From Mageeibacillus sp. UBA5436 (GTDB taxonomy: Bacteria; Bacillota; Clostridia; Saccharofermentanales; DTU023): a stretch of DNA of 64,000 bases. The notes beneath the pieces were generated by a model. It made no database searches. It saw only the letters and a list, made by a program, of their open reading frames with translations, and had not been told where the DNA came from. The stretch covers positions 12,161 through 76,160 of the forward strand of contig DIRM01000046.1 in assembly GCA_002427545.1 (NCBI GenBank), read 5' to 3'. Every line of letters starts with the position of its first letter. Positions within the stretch are counted from its first letter, which is position 1. The translations under genes were made by a program, and so were the position numbers. This document shows positions 45,815-56,627 of the stretch, in pieces.

Positions 45815-46897
45815 ATGTTTACTGCATTTATAACGATTCCTGATTTTTTTAAATATACATTTTTTGATCATAGTTTAATTAGCTGGATTTTAGCTGTTTT
45901 GCTCATTGTTTTAGCTTTTTCAATAAAAAATTCTTTGGCTAAATTTTTTGTGTATATTTTAAAGAAAACATTGTTCAAGCATATTGGATTAAAGACAGAA
46001 GATAAATTAAAAAAGACTCTTTCTTGGATATTTCCATTGCTAGCGATAAGGCTTGTAAGCTTACTTTGGTTTAAAACGGATGTAGCTTTTTATCAAATTA
46101 TTAATCCGATATTGCTCTCATTAACTATTATTTGGTTATTAATTTTCAGTGAAATTATCATTCATGAGTTTATCCATTATTTGTCACAAAGAAAATCAGA
46201 ATATATTAATGAGACAATTTATTCTGCTTTGATGCAAATTATTCGTGGCTGTTTGATTATGTTAGGAATCATCATGGTTTTGAATTCCTTTAATATCAAT
46301 GTTGCAGCCTTGATTACGGGTCTTGGTATTGGTGGTTTAGCTGTTTCAATGGCAGCAAAAGATATCATTGCTAATTTGATTGGTGGATTTACCATTATGA
46401 CCGAGCAAATTTTTGAAATAGGTGACTATATCGCAAATCCAGAGATAGAAGGAACCGTAGAAGATATTAAATTTCGTCAATCTAAAATAAGAGCAGGAAA
46501 TGAAAGCCTTATTATTGTACCTAATTCAAAATTAACAGAAAATTATGTCATTAATTATTCTAGGATGGGTAAACGTAGAGTAGATCTTTATGTTTATTTA
46601 CCACTTTCAATTAAAAATGAAAAGATTGAGCAATTGTCTGAGTATATTAAAGATTACTTGAAGCAGGCAGAAAACATTCTACCAGAATCCCAATATTTAT
46701 CGATTGAGTCAATAGAAAAAGATTTTATTAAATATTATGTCCGTTATTATATATCGAATACAACTTATAGCTTTTTTATGGAAGAAAGAGATCGTATCTA
46801 TAAGCTGATTCGACAATTTCTGATGAATCATCATTTGGAGCAACCTTATGCAAAAATTGAGTTTATTCCAGAGAAATTTCCCATTAAAAAAGAATAG
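45815..46897 (+). CDS. Small-conductance mechanosensitive channel (MscS family)
   Basis: The 360-residue protein has about four membrane helices before the pore helix. The pore and beta domain are clear in VAALITGLGIGGLAVSMAAKD, LIGGFTIMTEQIFEIGDYI, EGTVEDIKFRQSKIRAG and IIVPNSKLTENYVINYSR. MscS channels open on membrane tension to release solutes during osmotic downshock. It has more N-terminal helices than E. coli MscS, as in the YbdG/YnaI branch. GAAAGGAC precedes the ATG. It stands alone. Confidence 0.93.
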   Translation: MFTAFITIPDFFKYTFFDHSLISWILAVLLIVLAFSIKNSLAKFFVYILKKTLFKHIGLKTEDKLKKTLSWIFPLLAIRLVSLLWFKTDVAFYQIINPILLSLTIIWLLIFSEIIIHEFIHYLSQRKSEYINETIYSALMQIIRGCLIMLGIIMVLNSFNINVAALITGLGIGGLAVSMAAKDIIANLIGGFTIMTEQIFEIGDYIANPEIEGTVEDIKFRQSKIRAGNESLIIVPNSKLTENYVINYSRMGKRRVDLYVYLPLSIKNEKIEQLSEYIKDYLKQAENILPESQYLSIESIEKDFIKYYVRYYISNTTYSFFMEERDRIYKLIRQFLMNHHLEQPYAKIEFIPEKFPIKKE

Positions 46898-47090
46898 AAT
46901 AAATAAAGATAGTCAAATTAAGAAACAGACTAATTAAATGCGATAATTTCAAAATTCTGTTTTAATAAAGTTAAGGTTTCTTGCTAAAATATGACGAATC
47001 TAATAAAATCAAAGTTTAAGAATAAAAGGATACGAATAACAGCTTAATAATTTAAGTTGAGATAAATAAAAAGAGGAATATTTTATAAAA

Positions 47091-48404
47091 ATGAAAATAC
47101 CTTTCTATAAACAACCATGGTTTGCAGCTATATCAATCGTTTTAGCTTTTGTTATGATTTTATCATTTAGTGTGAATGCTCTATGGCAAAGTACTTTTGG
47201 ACAAATAAATCGGCTTAATGCAAAGGCTAATACTAATATTAAAGATAGTGATATTAATGTTCTAGAAAAAGAAATATCAAAAAATCCAATTTCTTATGAT
47301 AAAGAAATAACCAATATTTTATTATTGGGTATTGATTCACGAGATCCAGATGAGATTAATACACGTTCTGATACGATAATGATTTTAACCGTAAATCAAA
47401 AACAAAAGAAACTTAAATTAACTTCCTTGCAAAGAGATATGCTTGTACCATTGCCTGATACAGATGAAATGGATAAATTAACACATGCTAATGTCTATGG
47501 TGGACCAGAATATATGATACAAACGATTAATGATATTTTAAGATTAGATATTGATCGTTATGTTGTTGTAAATATGAGAAATCTAGAAAAAATTATTGAT
47601 AAACTTGATGGAATAGAAATTGATGTTCCTGAAGAAGCATATGGATTTCTTGATCCCATTATTGATGAACAAAATAATGTTTTTTCAGATACACCAGCTT
47701 CTCCTTATGTTACAAAATCAGGTTTACAAGTTTTAAATGGACGTCAAAGTGTTGCATATGCACGTAATCGTTCCACTGCAGGTTCAGATTATGATCGTAT
47801 GGGCTATCAAAGAGAGGTAGTACAAGCAATGCTTACGAAATTTTTGGATGTTAATTTAACCCAAAAATTAGAAGTTGTAAAAGAAGGAATGAGCTGTGTT
47901 ACTACCAATTTAAGTGAGACTGAAATATTAGGTATGATGCAATCTGTTTTACCAATTGTGGATGAGGAAATAGAGACTTTAACTGTTCCAATTGAAGGAT
48001 ATAATACAGAATACAGTGGTGAGGTTTGGCTTAATTTATGTGATTTTAATGGCATGATTCCACTGATTCAAGAATTTATATATGGTAAAACATTTGACTT
48101 TGATCCCGTTCCTGAAATTCCAGGTGCACCTAATAGTTCAAGTGAAATTGATGATGTTCCAGTTGATGAATGGGTAACAAATCCAGAATATTATGAAGAA
48201 TACTATGGACCAACAGAGTATTATGAACCAACGCAATATTATGATCCAAATCAAAATTTACCATTAGAGACGACATATGATGCTCCAAATTATTATCCAA
48301 CAGAAAATGTGACAGATCCTGTTATTACAGACCCTCTGCCAACAGAAGCACCTGCTATTGAAAATACGGTGGCCGATCAACCGATGGACGGACCCGTATA
48401 TTAA
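47091..48404 (+). CDS. LytR-CpsA-Psr family wall-polymer ligase with Tyr/Pro-rich tail
   Basis: The 437-residue protein has an N-terminal membrane anchor (about 11-32) and an outside LCP domain. Marks are NILLLGIDSRDPDE, RSDTIMILTVNQ, LKLTSLQRDMLVPLP, and the late ARNRSTAGSDYDRMGYQR with conserved Arg. LCP enzymes attach teichoic acids or capsule to peptidoglycan with lipid-linked substrate. The last 85 residues are low-complexity, rich in Tyr, Pro, Thr and acidic residues with a repeating YYEPTQYYDP pattern. The tail is unusual. GAGGAA is 12 bases from the ATG; a TATTTT would also allow a nearly leaderless start. Confidence 0.92.
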   Translation: MKIPFYKQPWFAAISIVLAFVMILSFSVNALWQSTFGQINRLNAKANTNIKDSDINVLEKEISKNPISYDKEITNILLLGIDSRDPDEINTRSDTIMILTVNQKQKKLKLTSLQRDMLVPLPDTDEMDKLTHANVYGGPEYMIQTINDILRLDIDRYVVVNMRNLEKIIDKLDGIEIDVPEEAYGFLDPIIDEQNNVFSDTPASPYVTKSGLQVLNGRQSVAYARNRSTAGSDYDRMGYQREVVQAMLTKFLDVNLTQKLEVVKEGMSCVTTNLSETEILGMMQSVLPIVDEEIETLTVPIEGYNTEYSGEVWLNLCDFNGMIPLIQEFIYGKTFDFDPVPEIPGAPNSSSEIDDVPVDEWVTNPEYYEEYYGPTEYYEPTQYYDPNQNLPLETTYDAPNYYPTENVTDPVITDPLPTEAPAIENTVADQPMDGPVY

Positions 48405-48449
48405 AATTAAAGTAAGGCATCATGATTTAATTAGGAAAAGGATATCTTA

Positions 48450-48869
48450 ATGTTTGATATTGTAGTAATTCTTTATTTTATTTATCAAATTATCTTTGGC
48501 TGGCGCCAAGGTTTTGTTGATGTACTTTTGCGTTTCATTATTAGCATTATTTCCTTAATTTTGATTTTTGTGATATTCACCTTTTTTAAAAAAGTTTTTT
48601 TGCAAAACATAGTTTATATTCTTTTGATTTGGCTTTTGTTTATTGTGTCTAAGTCAATTTTGTATTTTATAATCAAGAATCTCACAAAAATTTTACATAA
48701 AATACCAATCATTGGCTTACTTAATCGAATTTTAGGTAGTACTTTAGCAGGCTTATTGGCCATCATTGTGATTTTTGCTGCCATTAGCCTTCTTAAGGCA
48801 TTTGCGCCCTTATCTACTGAAATTAAAATGATTTTAGAGAAATCAATATTATTTCATTCAAAATTTTAA
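48450..48869 (+). CDS. CvpA-family membrane protein
   Basis: The 139-residue hydrophobic protein has four membrane helices and the CvpA pattern: FGWRQGFVDVLLRFI near the start and PIIGLLNRILGSTLAGLLAI later. CvpA of E. coli is needed for colicin V production. Firmicutes members are linked to wall or membrane homeostasis without a defined role. AAAAGGA upstream supports the start. It follows the LCP gene by 45 bases and is probably co-transcribed. Confidence 0.82.
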   Translation: MFDIVVILYFIYQIIFGWRQGFVDVLLRFIISIISLILIFVIFTFFKKVFLQNIVYILLIWLLFIVSKSILYFIIKNLTKILHKIPIIGLLNRILGSTLAGLLAIIVIFAAISLLKAFAPLSTEIKMILEKSILFHSKF

Positions 48870-48927
48870 TTAATAATTAATTTCATATTTTCTTCAAATT
48901 TGGTCATAATTCTTCTTTTTAAATTTC

Positions 48928-48956
48928 TTGACAAAAGAATAACAAGAATTTATATT
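48928..48956 (+). promoter_or_regulatory. Promoter of groES-groEL
   Basis: TTGACA (48928-48933), 17 bases, TATATT (48951-48956). It is a near-consensus promoter just before the CIRCE element. Confidence 0.88.
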
Positions 48957-48960
48957 AGCT

Positions 48961-48987
48961 TTAGCACTCGGATGTAAAGAGTGCTAA
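48961..48987. promoter_or_regulatory. CIRCE operator of groES-groEL
   Basis: TTAGCACTC, nine bases, GAGTGCTAA, identical arms to the hrcA copy. HrcA from 26249 should repress here too. Confidence 0.98.
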
Positions 48988-49016
48988 AATAATCAAAAAA
49001 TAAATTATATATATGA

Positions 49017-49316
<300 letters not shown>

Positions 49317-49338
49317 ACGATCAGAACATAAAATTTAG

Positions 49339-50964
<1,626 letters not shown>

Positions 50965-51001
50965 TAGATTTTAATAAATTTGTTCTAAATAAACAAAAGA
51001 G

Positions 51002-51033
51002 ATGGCTTTATCCTTATGATAAAGCCATTTTTT
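51002..51033 (+). terminator. Terminator of groES-groEL
   Basis: ATGGCTTTATC (51002-51012) pairs with GATAAAGCCAT (51018-51028), then T residues. Confidence 0.9.
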
Positions 51034-51053
51034 ATATTGGTTTTGCTAAAAGA

Positions 51054-51082
51054 TTGAATTTAAATGCATCACCAATTATACT
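51054..51082 (+). promoter_or_regulatory. Promoter predicting a leaderless mRNA
   Basis: TTGAAT (51054-51059), 17 bases, TATACT (51077-51082). The predicted first base is 51089-51090, the A of the ATG. The TTG at 51054 that could extend the frame is the -35 box. Confidence 0.6.
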
Positions 51083-51089
51083 GTTACAG

Positions 51090-52346
51090 ATGAAAAAGGA
51101 TAAAGATAATCGAATACAAAATTTTGGCTTTGATACAAAAAATGATAATAATAAATCTGATGATTCGCAAAAGAATATTCTAAATCCTAAAATTGCGAAA
51201 TCAAAGAAAAAAATGAAAAGCAACAAAAATCAAAAAATTAGTTTGATGATTATTGCTTTATTAATTTTGTTGTTTTTTATTCTTCTTATTATTGTGATTA
51301 TTAAAATACCCGATCAGCCCAAAATCGCATTAAACGGAGAAAACGAAACAATTGCGATAGCGGATTATCAGGCAATCATGACTTTTAATAATAATGAAGG
51401 AAAAAATTATTATCCTTTTGATAATCAATTTGTATATTTATCTCAAAACCGCATTCAATTATTAAATCAAAAAAATGAAAATATATATAATGAAAATCTC
51501 GATTTTAATCGACCAGTTAATATTCAAAATAATGAATACTTTTTAGCTTCTGATCGAGAATCAGGCAAAATTATTGTTTTATCTCATCAAGGCAAACAAT
51601 TTTCTCTAGATCTTGATGGTGTTTTTGCAGGAGCCTATTTTGCAAATGAAAAATATATAGCAATCATTGAAGAGAATTCGAATAAATCAGGTTTTGTTCA
51701 TATTGTTTCCGTAGATGATGGACAAGTTTTATTAACTTTACAGTTTTTTGAATCAGGTTATCCTTTGAGTATTGTCTTTGATAAAAATCTAGAATACTTT
51801 GATGTTTTATTATCAAATACATCTGGGTCTAATTTACAAACGATCATCAATCGTTATGATTTTTCAGGAAAACAATTGGGACAAATTAAATTAACGGAAT
51901 ATCCTAATCTTTATGCTCAAATTTATTATGATAAAAATGAAAATCTTATATTAGCGGGACCAGGCAGTCTTTTAGTTTTAGATTTTAATAAAAATGAAGT
52001 CTTAGCTGAATACAATGTTGGCCGAATTATTCAAATGATACCAGGGGATAAAATTGATATTTTAGTATCAGATCGTATTGATGATGGAAATTTTCTAATA
52101 GAATGGTCAGAAAGTGAACAAAAATTTATTGAGAATGATTTAACCTTATTAAGTCAAATTGATCAATTTGCATACAATGATTCTTTTATTGCAATGAGTC
52201 AAAACAACCATATTCTATTAATTAATAAAAGTGAAAAAAGTATTATATTAGATCAATATATTGATACAGATATATTAAAAATGAATATTTTAAATAATAA
52301 ATTGATATTAATAACGGATAATAGTATAAAGAGCATTAGTTTTTAA
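51090..52346 (+). CDS. Membrane-anchored protein with propeller-like outside domain (DUF5711-like)
   Basis: I do not know a function. The 418-residue protein has a long charged inside part rich in Lys, Asp and Asn (1-48), one membrane helix (about 50-73) and an outside domain. That domain has repeated short strands (QFVYLSQNRIQLLNQ, YFLASDRESGKIIVLS, LILAGPGSLLVLDF, FIAMSQNNHILLI) as in a beta-propeller. The layout resembles clostridial DUF5711 proteins. The ATG at 51090 is chosen because a promoter ends eight bases before it; no ribosome site is seen for it or for the TTG at 51054. It follows the groEL terminator and precedes a CYTH gene by 34 bases. Confidence 0.65.
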   Translation: MKKDKDNRIQNFGFDTKNDNNKSDDSQKNILNPKIAKSKKKMKSNKNQKISLMIIALLILLFFILLIIVIIKIPDQPKIALNGENETIAIADYQAIMTFNNNEGKNYYPFDNQFVYLSQNRIQLLNQKNENIYNENLDFNRPVNIQNNEYFLASDRESGKIIVLSHQGKQFSLDLDGVFAGAYFANEKYIAIIEENSNKSGFVHIVSVDDGQVLLTLQFFESGYPLSIVFDKNLEYFDVLLSNTSGSNLQTIINRYDFSGKQLGQIKLTEYPNLYAQIYYDKNENLILAGPGSLLVLDFNKNEVLAEYNVGRIIQMIPGDKIDILVSDRIDDGNFLIEWSESEQKFIENDLTLLSQIDQFAYNDSFIAMSQNNHILLINKSEKSIILDQYIDTDILKMNILNNKLILITDNSIKSISF

Positions 52347-52380
52347 TTGTTATTCAAATAAATCTTTATGAGGAAGAAAT

Positions 52381-53064
52381 ATGGAAGCAGAATTAAAGTT
52401 CAAGTACAAAGAAGGCTTTTCACAATTCGATATTATTAATGCCTCTTTCATTGCTAATAATTTATTAAAAGCAGGAAATATGTCATATGCAATGCGCTCC
52501 TCTTACTATGATACGAGCGACGAATTTTTTAGACGCAGAATGGCTGTTTTACGTTTACGACGTCAAAATGAGCGCTTCTATGTCACTTTAAAAATGCCGA
52601 TTTTAAAACCTTTAGAACATAGTGAAGGATATTTTGAACGACAAGAATATGAATTTGAATTACAGGAAAGAGATAAAGCAATTGATCTAAGTCTTGGTTT
52701 AAATTCGAACTGGTTTTTGCAACGTTTAAATGAAAATGGCATAGATACTTACAGTCAAGATTTAATACAATTACTTAAATTGGCAGAAAAACAGCCATTA
52801 CATGAAGTTTGCGTAGCCGATTATACGAGAACTTCTTATGCTTTTGCATTTAGAACTAGCCATTTTGAAATTTGTTTTGATGAAGGTTATTTAGGTACTT
52901 CTGAAAAGATAGAGCAATTCTCTGAATTAGAATTTGAACTATTATCTGGCAAGGGTGAGGATTTAGTGGCCTTAAAAGGAATATTATTAGAACATCTTCC
53001 TTTGGTTCCCATGCGTCAGAGTAAGTACGGAAGGGCGATAGCAATAGCGGATCAATTAAAATGA
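52381..53064 (+). CDS. CYTH-domain protein (triphosphatase-like)
   Basis: The 227-residue protein has the CYTH ExE start (MEAELKFKY, Glu2 and Glu4). Charged strands that line the tunnel follow: AMRSSYYDTSDEFFRRR, VLRLRRQNERFYVTLKM and YFERQEYEFEL. The later ELEFELLSGK and PMRQSKYGRA belong to it as well. CYTH enzymes hydrolyse inorganic triphosphate or thiamine triphosphate with Mg, or make cAMP. The substrate is not certain here. GAGGAAG precedes the ATG, and the end overlaps the flavoprotein by four bases. Confidence 0.87.
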   Translation: MEAELKFKYKEGFSQFDIINASFIANNLLKAGNMSYAMRSSYYDTSDEFFRRRMAVLRLRRQNERFYVTLKMPILKPLEHSEGYFERQEYEFELQERDKAIDLSLGLNSNWFLQRLNENGIDTYSQDLIQLLKLAEKQPLHEVCVADYTRTSYAFAFRTSHFEICFDEGYLGTSEKIEQFSELEFELLSGKGEDLVALKGILLEHLPLVPMRQSKYGRAIAIADQLK

Positions 53065-54350
53065 ATTATTATGATATTGTAGTTGTTGGTGCAGGTGCAT
53101 CAGGGGTGATGGCCGCAATTTCTGTAAAATTACATCACCCAGAAAAAAAGGTTCTTCTACTGGATAGGCAAGACAAGATATTAAGCAAAGTCCGAGCCTC
53201 AGGTAATGGACGTTGCAATCTTTCAAATAAAAATTTATTTCCAAGTAATTTTTATTCAATTCAATCTTCAGAAAAACAAAAAAATAAATTTGTACAAACA
53301 TCAATCAATCAATTTAATTTTCAAGATACAAAAGACTTTTTTTCAGATCTCGGCTTATTTTTAAGAATAGATGAAGAGGGTAGAGCTTATCCATATGCTG
53401 AACAAGCAGAATTAGTGATTGATTTTTTATCAGCGTATTTGGATCAATTAAAAGTTAAAGTTTTACTTAATTCAGATTTAGATGAAATTAAAATGATTGA
53501 AGAAAATCCTATAAAAACGGATCAAGATAAAAGGACAAACTTTAAATTACACTTACAGAAAAGATTACCAAAATCTCAAAAAAATAAAAATTTAAAATCT
53601 AAATTTGATCAAACAAATATTGTTTGTGAAAAACTGATTTTAGCTTGTGGAAGTAGTGCCGCAAAAAAATTAGGTGGTAGTCATGCTGGTTATGAATTAT
53701 TGCATCAATTAAATGTGAAAATAACTGATTTGCGTCCAGCTTTAGTGCCTTTGATTTTAGCTAAAGAAGAAAAATTGAAAACTTTAAAAGGGCAACGTTT
53801 CAAAGGTCAAGCTATATTATATAAAAATCAAAAATTGATTTTTAAAACAGCTGGTGAATTTTTATTTACTGAAAAAGGCCTTTCAGGTATTGCAGCTATG
53901 GAAATAGCCAGATATATTGAAAAAAATTCTAAATATCACATTACCATTGATTTTATTCCTGATTTAAATGAACAAGAACTCAAAGAATTCATTTTAAGAC
54001 AATCTGAGAAAATAAAAGAAAAAGATTTTTCAAGTTTGGCAAAAGGATTTGTTCGTAAAAATATTGCAGAATATATCGCTGAAAATACAAATTCTTATCA
54101 AGAATTAATTGAAAATTTAAAAGCCTTGAAATTCGAAGTAATAGGGACATTATCTGCAGAAAAAGCACAAATTATGGCGGGTGGCGTAATTTTAGAACAA
54201 ATAGATTTTCCTAGCTTTAGTCTCAAAAAAAATCCTAATATATATATTTGTGGTGAATTGCTAGATATTGATGGTAAAACTGGCGGCTTTAATTTGCAAT
54301 GGGCTTGGACAAGTGGCTATTTAGCAGGACAATTAAAATCAGCCTATTAA
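53061..54350 (+). CDS. HI0933-like (BaiN/YhiN) NAD(P)/FAD-dependent oxidoreductase
   Basis: The 429-residue flavoprotein starts with the FAD loop VVVGAGASGVMAAISV. It has the family's ASGNGRCNLSN, GSSAAKKLGGSHAGYELL, GEFLFTEKGLSGIAAMEIAR, MAGGVILEQID and the end GFNLQWAWTSGYLAGQ. Members are widespread and mostly uncharacterised; BaiN acts on bile acids in gut Clostridia, but that cannot be assumed here. ATGA coupling joins it to the CYTH gene. Compared with relatives it has a Lys-rich insert near 155-185. Confidence 0.9.
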   Translation: MNYYDIVVVGAGASGVMAAISVKLHHPEKKVLLLDRQDKILSKVRASGNGRCNLSNKNLFPSNFYSIQSSEKQKNKFVQTSINQFNFQDTKDFFSDLGLFLRIDEEGRAYPYAEQAELVIDFLSAYLDQLKVKVLLNSDLDEIKMIEENPIKTDQDKRTNFKLHLQKRLPKSQKNKNLKSKFDQTNIVCEKLILACGSSAAKKLGGSHAGYELLHQLNVKITDLRPALVPLILAKEEKLKTLKGQRFKGQAILYKNQKLIFKTAGEFLFTEKGLSGIAAMEIARYIEKNSKYHITIDFIPDLNEQELKEFILRQSEKIKEKDFSSLAKGFVRKNIAEYIAENTNSYQELIENLKALKFEVIGTLSAEKAQIMAGGVILEQIDFPSFSLKKNPNIYICGELLDIDGKTGGFNLQWAWTSGYLAGQLKSAY

Positions 54351-54392
54351 ATTGAAATCAGAAATCATTATTAATATTAATTTTAACAATGA

Positions 54393-56492
54393 TTAAAGAT
54401 TATTAATTTGTTCTTGAATTTCGAGAATTTTTAAATACAAGGTTTCATAATTTTGCAATAAATTAAGTAATTGCTGATATTCAGTATATATTTTATTATC
54501 TTTAGCCTCACTAAAATTAGCCTCATATTCCAATTTCTTTGCTTCACAAATTTCCATCTTATTTTCTATATCTGATATGGATTGTTCAGAGACTGCCTTA
54601 AAACGTCTAATTTGAATAGGATTAATCGGAAATTGATTGATCGTCTTTAATCCGTTTTGTAATTTAATTTCTTGTTCGGTGAACAAAAATTCAAATTTTT
54701 GATCATAGCCATTTTCTTTATCTTTTACTAAATTTTGTTGCTTTTGAGAAGAACTTAAATTAGAAAAATCATTTTCCGACTGTGCCGTTTGAAGTTTAGA
54801 GTTTTTCTCTTTATCATTCATCCTGTTATTTTCTAATGGAGAGTTAACTTGATAGCCTGTTTTAATCAAATTAGCTTCTTTTTCAGCAAGACGAAAATTT
54901 TTATAATTAGGATAGGTTTTAATTTCACGATCAATAAAACCAAGGATGGATTGTCCGATTTTTTCAATAAAATAACGATCATGGCTAACCGCTAAAATAG
55001 CTCCTGTATAGTTTAATAAAGCATTTTCTAAAATTTCACTTGAGTTAATATCTAGATGATTGGTTGGTTCATCTAAAAATAAAATATCTGGTTTTTCTGT
55101 TAATAAATGACATAAATATAAACGCCGTCTTTCACCACCTGAGAGCGTATTTAATCTTTTAAAAACATCGATATTGCGAAAACCATATTGTGCAAGTAAA
55201 TTTCTAGCATAAGCATCTGTCAAATGTGGATCGACACATTGTAAACTTTGGATAACCGTTTGATTTTCATCTTGAAATTCAACTAATTGATGCAAAACAC
55301 CATATTGTATATCTTTGGTTAATTGTACGATGCCGCTGGCATTCTTTTCTTCACCTAATAAAGCATTAATTAAAGTTGTCTTACCACATCCATTTTGACC
55401 AGCAATAATAATTTTTTCTTTGCCTCTTAAAGAAAATGAAAATGGTTTAAATAAGGGCTGATCCTGTCCAGGAAAAGAAACACTCAAATCCTTAACGTTC
55501 AATATGATTTTATTTGGATCCCCTAAATCTATGCCTTTTAATATATTAAATTTTAAAGCGGTAGGATCTTTTTGCTTCTTACTTTTTAAATTCTTTAATC
55601 TATTTTCTAATTTTTCAGATTTCTTTTGGCTAGAATGATATGAGCTTATCTTTCGATGTGAAAGCATCGTTTGTGTAATCTCATTTTGTCTTTTAACTTG
55701 ATTTTCTAATTTATGTATTTCTTTTTTTACAAAATTATCACGTTCTTTTTTTAAAGTTAAATAATTAGAAAAATTACCATTGTAAATATTTAATGTGCCA
55801 TGTTCTAATTCAGCAGTTTTATTAGCTATGCGATTGATAAAAGCACGATCATGAGAAATCACTAAAACAGTAGATTTTGTTGAAATCAAAAAATCTTCTA
55901 GCCACTCTGTAGCAATATAATCGAGATGATTTGTTGGCTCATCTAAGAGCATGACATCAGGCTCTTTCAAAAGTAGCCTGGCTAATGCAACACGCATTCT
56001 TTCTCCGCCTGATAAATCACTTAAATTTAGATGCGCAGTTTTTTCTGAAATACCTAAACCAGACAATATGGATTTTAATTTATGACGATAATGATAACCA
56101 TCCAGACTTTCAAATTTAGCTGTTAATTCAGTATATTCTCTTAATAAATTTTGATAATTATCATTCCTTTTAGAAATTTGTTCTAATAAATCATTCATTT
56201 CAGCTTCTATTTTATAAATTTCAGCATCATAAAGCGCATCATTCTCACCAGGATCAATACTTAATTCTTGATTGAGATAACCAATGATGATATTTTTGGC
56301 GATTATAATTTCAGCATTTTCAGAATCAGGTTTTTCTAATCCAAGAATAATACGAAATAAAGTGGTTTTACCTGCACCGTTTTCACCAATAATGGCAATT
56401 TTATCGCCTGCATTGATTTGTAATTCCACATCATTCAGTACTGCTTTTTCATAATAAGATTTATCAATATGTCTTAAACTTATTTGACTCAT
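54393..56492 (-). CDS. ABC-F ATPase (translation factor type) with C-terminal extension
   Basis: The 699-residue soluble protein has two ABC domains. The first has GENGAGKTT and LSGGERMRVALARLLL with LLDEPTNHLD. The second has GQNGCGKTT, LSGGERRRLYLCHLL and FLDEPTNHLD. A linker of the P-site type lies between them (EIHKLENQVKRQNEI). A long charged tail follows (about 560-699), ending in a coiled coil. ABC-F proteins act on ribosomes, to relieve stalls or protect against antibiotics. No membrane helices are present. The ATG at 56492 is chosen over 56510, as it lies eight bases after a TATAAT and starts MSQISLRHIDKSY. Confidence 0.9.
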   Translation of the reverse strand: MSQISLRHIDKSYYEKAVLNDVELQINAGDKIAIIGENGAGKTTLFRIILGLEKPDSENAEIIIAKNIIIGYLNQELSIDPGENDALYDAEIYKIEAEMNDLLEQISKRNDNYQNLLREYTELTAKFESLDGYHYRHKLKSILSGLGISEKTAHLNLSDLSGGERMRVALARLLLKEPDVMLLDEPTNHLDYIATEWLEDFLISTKSTVLVISHDRAFINRIANKTAELEHGTLNIYNGNFSNYLTLKKERDNFVKKEIHKLENQVKRQNEITQTMLSHRKISSYHSSQKKSEKLENRLKNLKSKKQKDPTALKFNILKGIDLGDPNKIILNVKDLSVSFPGQDQPLFKPFSFSLRGKEKIIIAGQNGCGKTTLINALLGEEKNASGIVQLTKDIQYGVLHQLVEFQDENQTVIQSLQCVDPHLTDAYARNLLAQYGFRNIDVFKRLNTLSGGERRRLYLCHLLTEKPDILFLDEPTNHLDINSSEILENALLNYTGAILAVSHDRYFIEKIGQSILGFIDREIKTYPNYKNFRLAEKEANLIKTGYQVNSPLENNRMNDKEKNSKLQTAQSENDFSNLSSSQKQQNLVKDKENGYDQKFEFLFTEQEIKLQNGLKTINQFPINPIQIRRFKAVSEQSISDIENKMEICEAKKLEYEANFSEAKDNKIYTEYQQLLNLLQNYETLYLKILEIQEQINNL

Positions 56493-56499
56493 AAGAATT

Positions 56500-56505
56500 A
56501 TTATA
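56500..56505 (-). promoter_or_regulatory. -10 element of the ABC-F gene, predicting a leaderless mRNA
   Basis: On the minus strand TATAAT (56505 to 56500) is followed by seven bases and then the ATG at 56492. No Shine-Dalgarno is visible. The -35 match is poor (GGCATA). Confidence 0.45.
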
Positions 56506-56550
56506 CACATTTTTTTGTTGTTTATGCCTTTTGCTCATTTTTATATTAAA

Positions 56551-56578
56551 TTGACTGATGTTTGAATGCTTGTATGTT
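56551..56578 (+). promoter_or_regulatory. Probable promoter of the HAD-radA-ispD cluster
   Basis: TTGACT (56551-56556) and TATGTT (56573-56578) are separated by 16 bases; TAAAAT with TGT before it (56578-56583) is an alternative -10. Confidence 0.4.
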
Positions 56579-56627
56579 AAAATTAAAAATAAATGAAATT
56601 TTTAACAAAAAGAGAAAGTTAAGGAAA

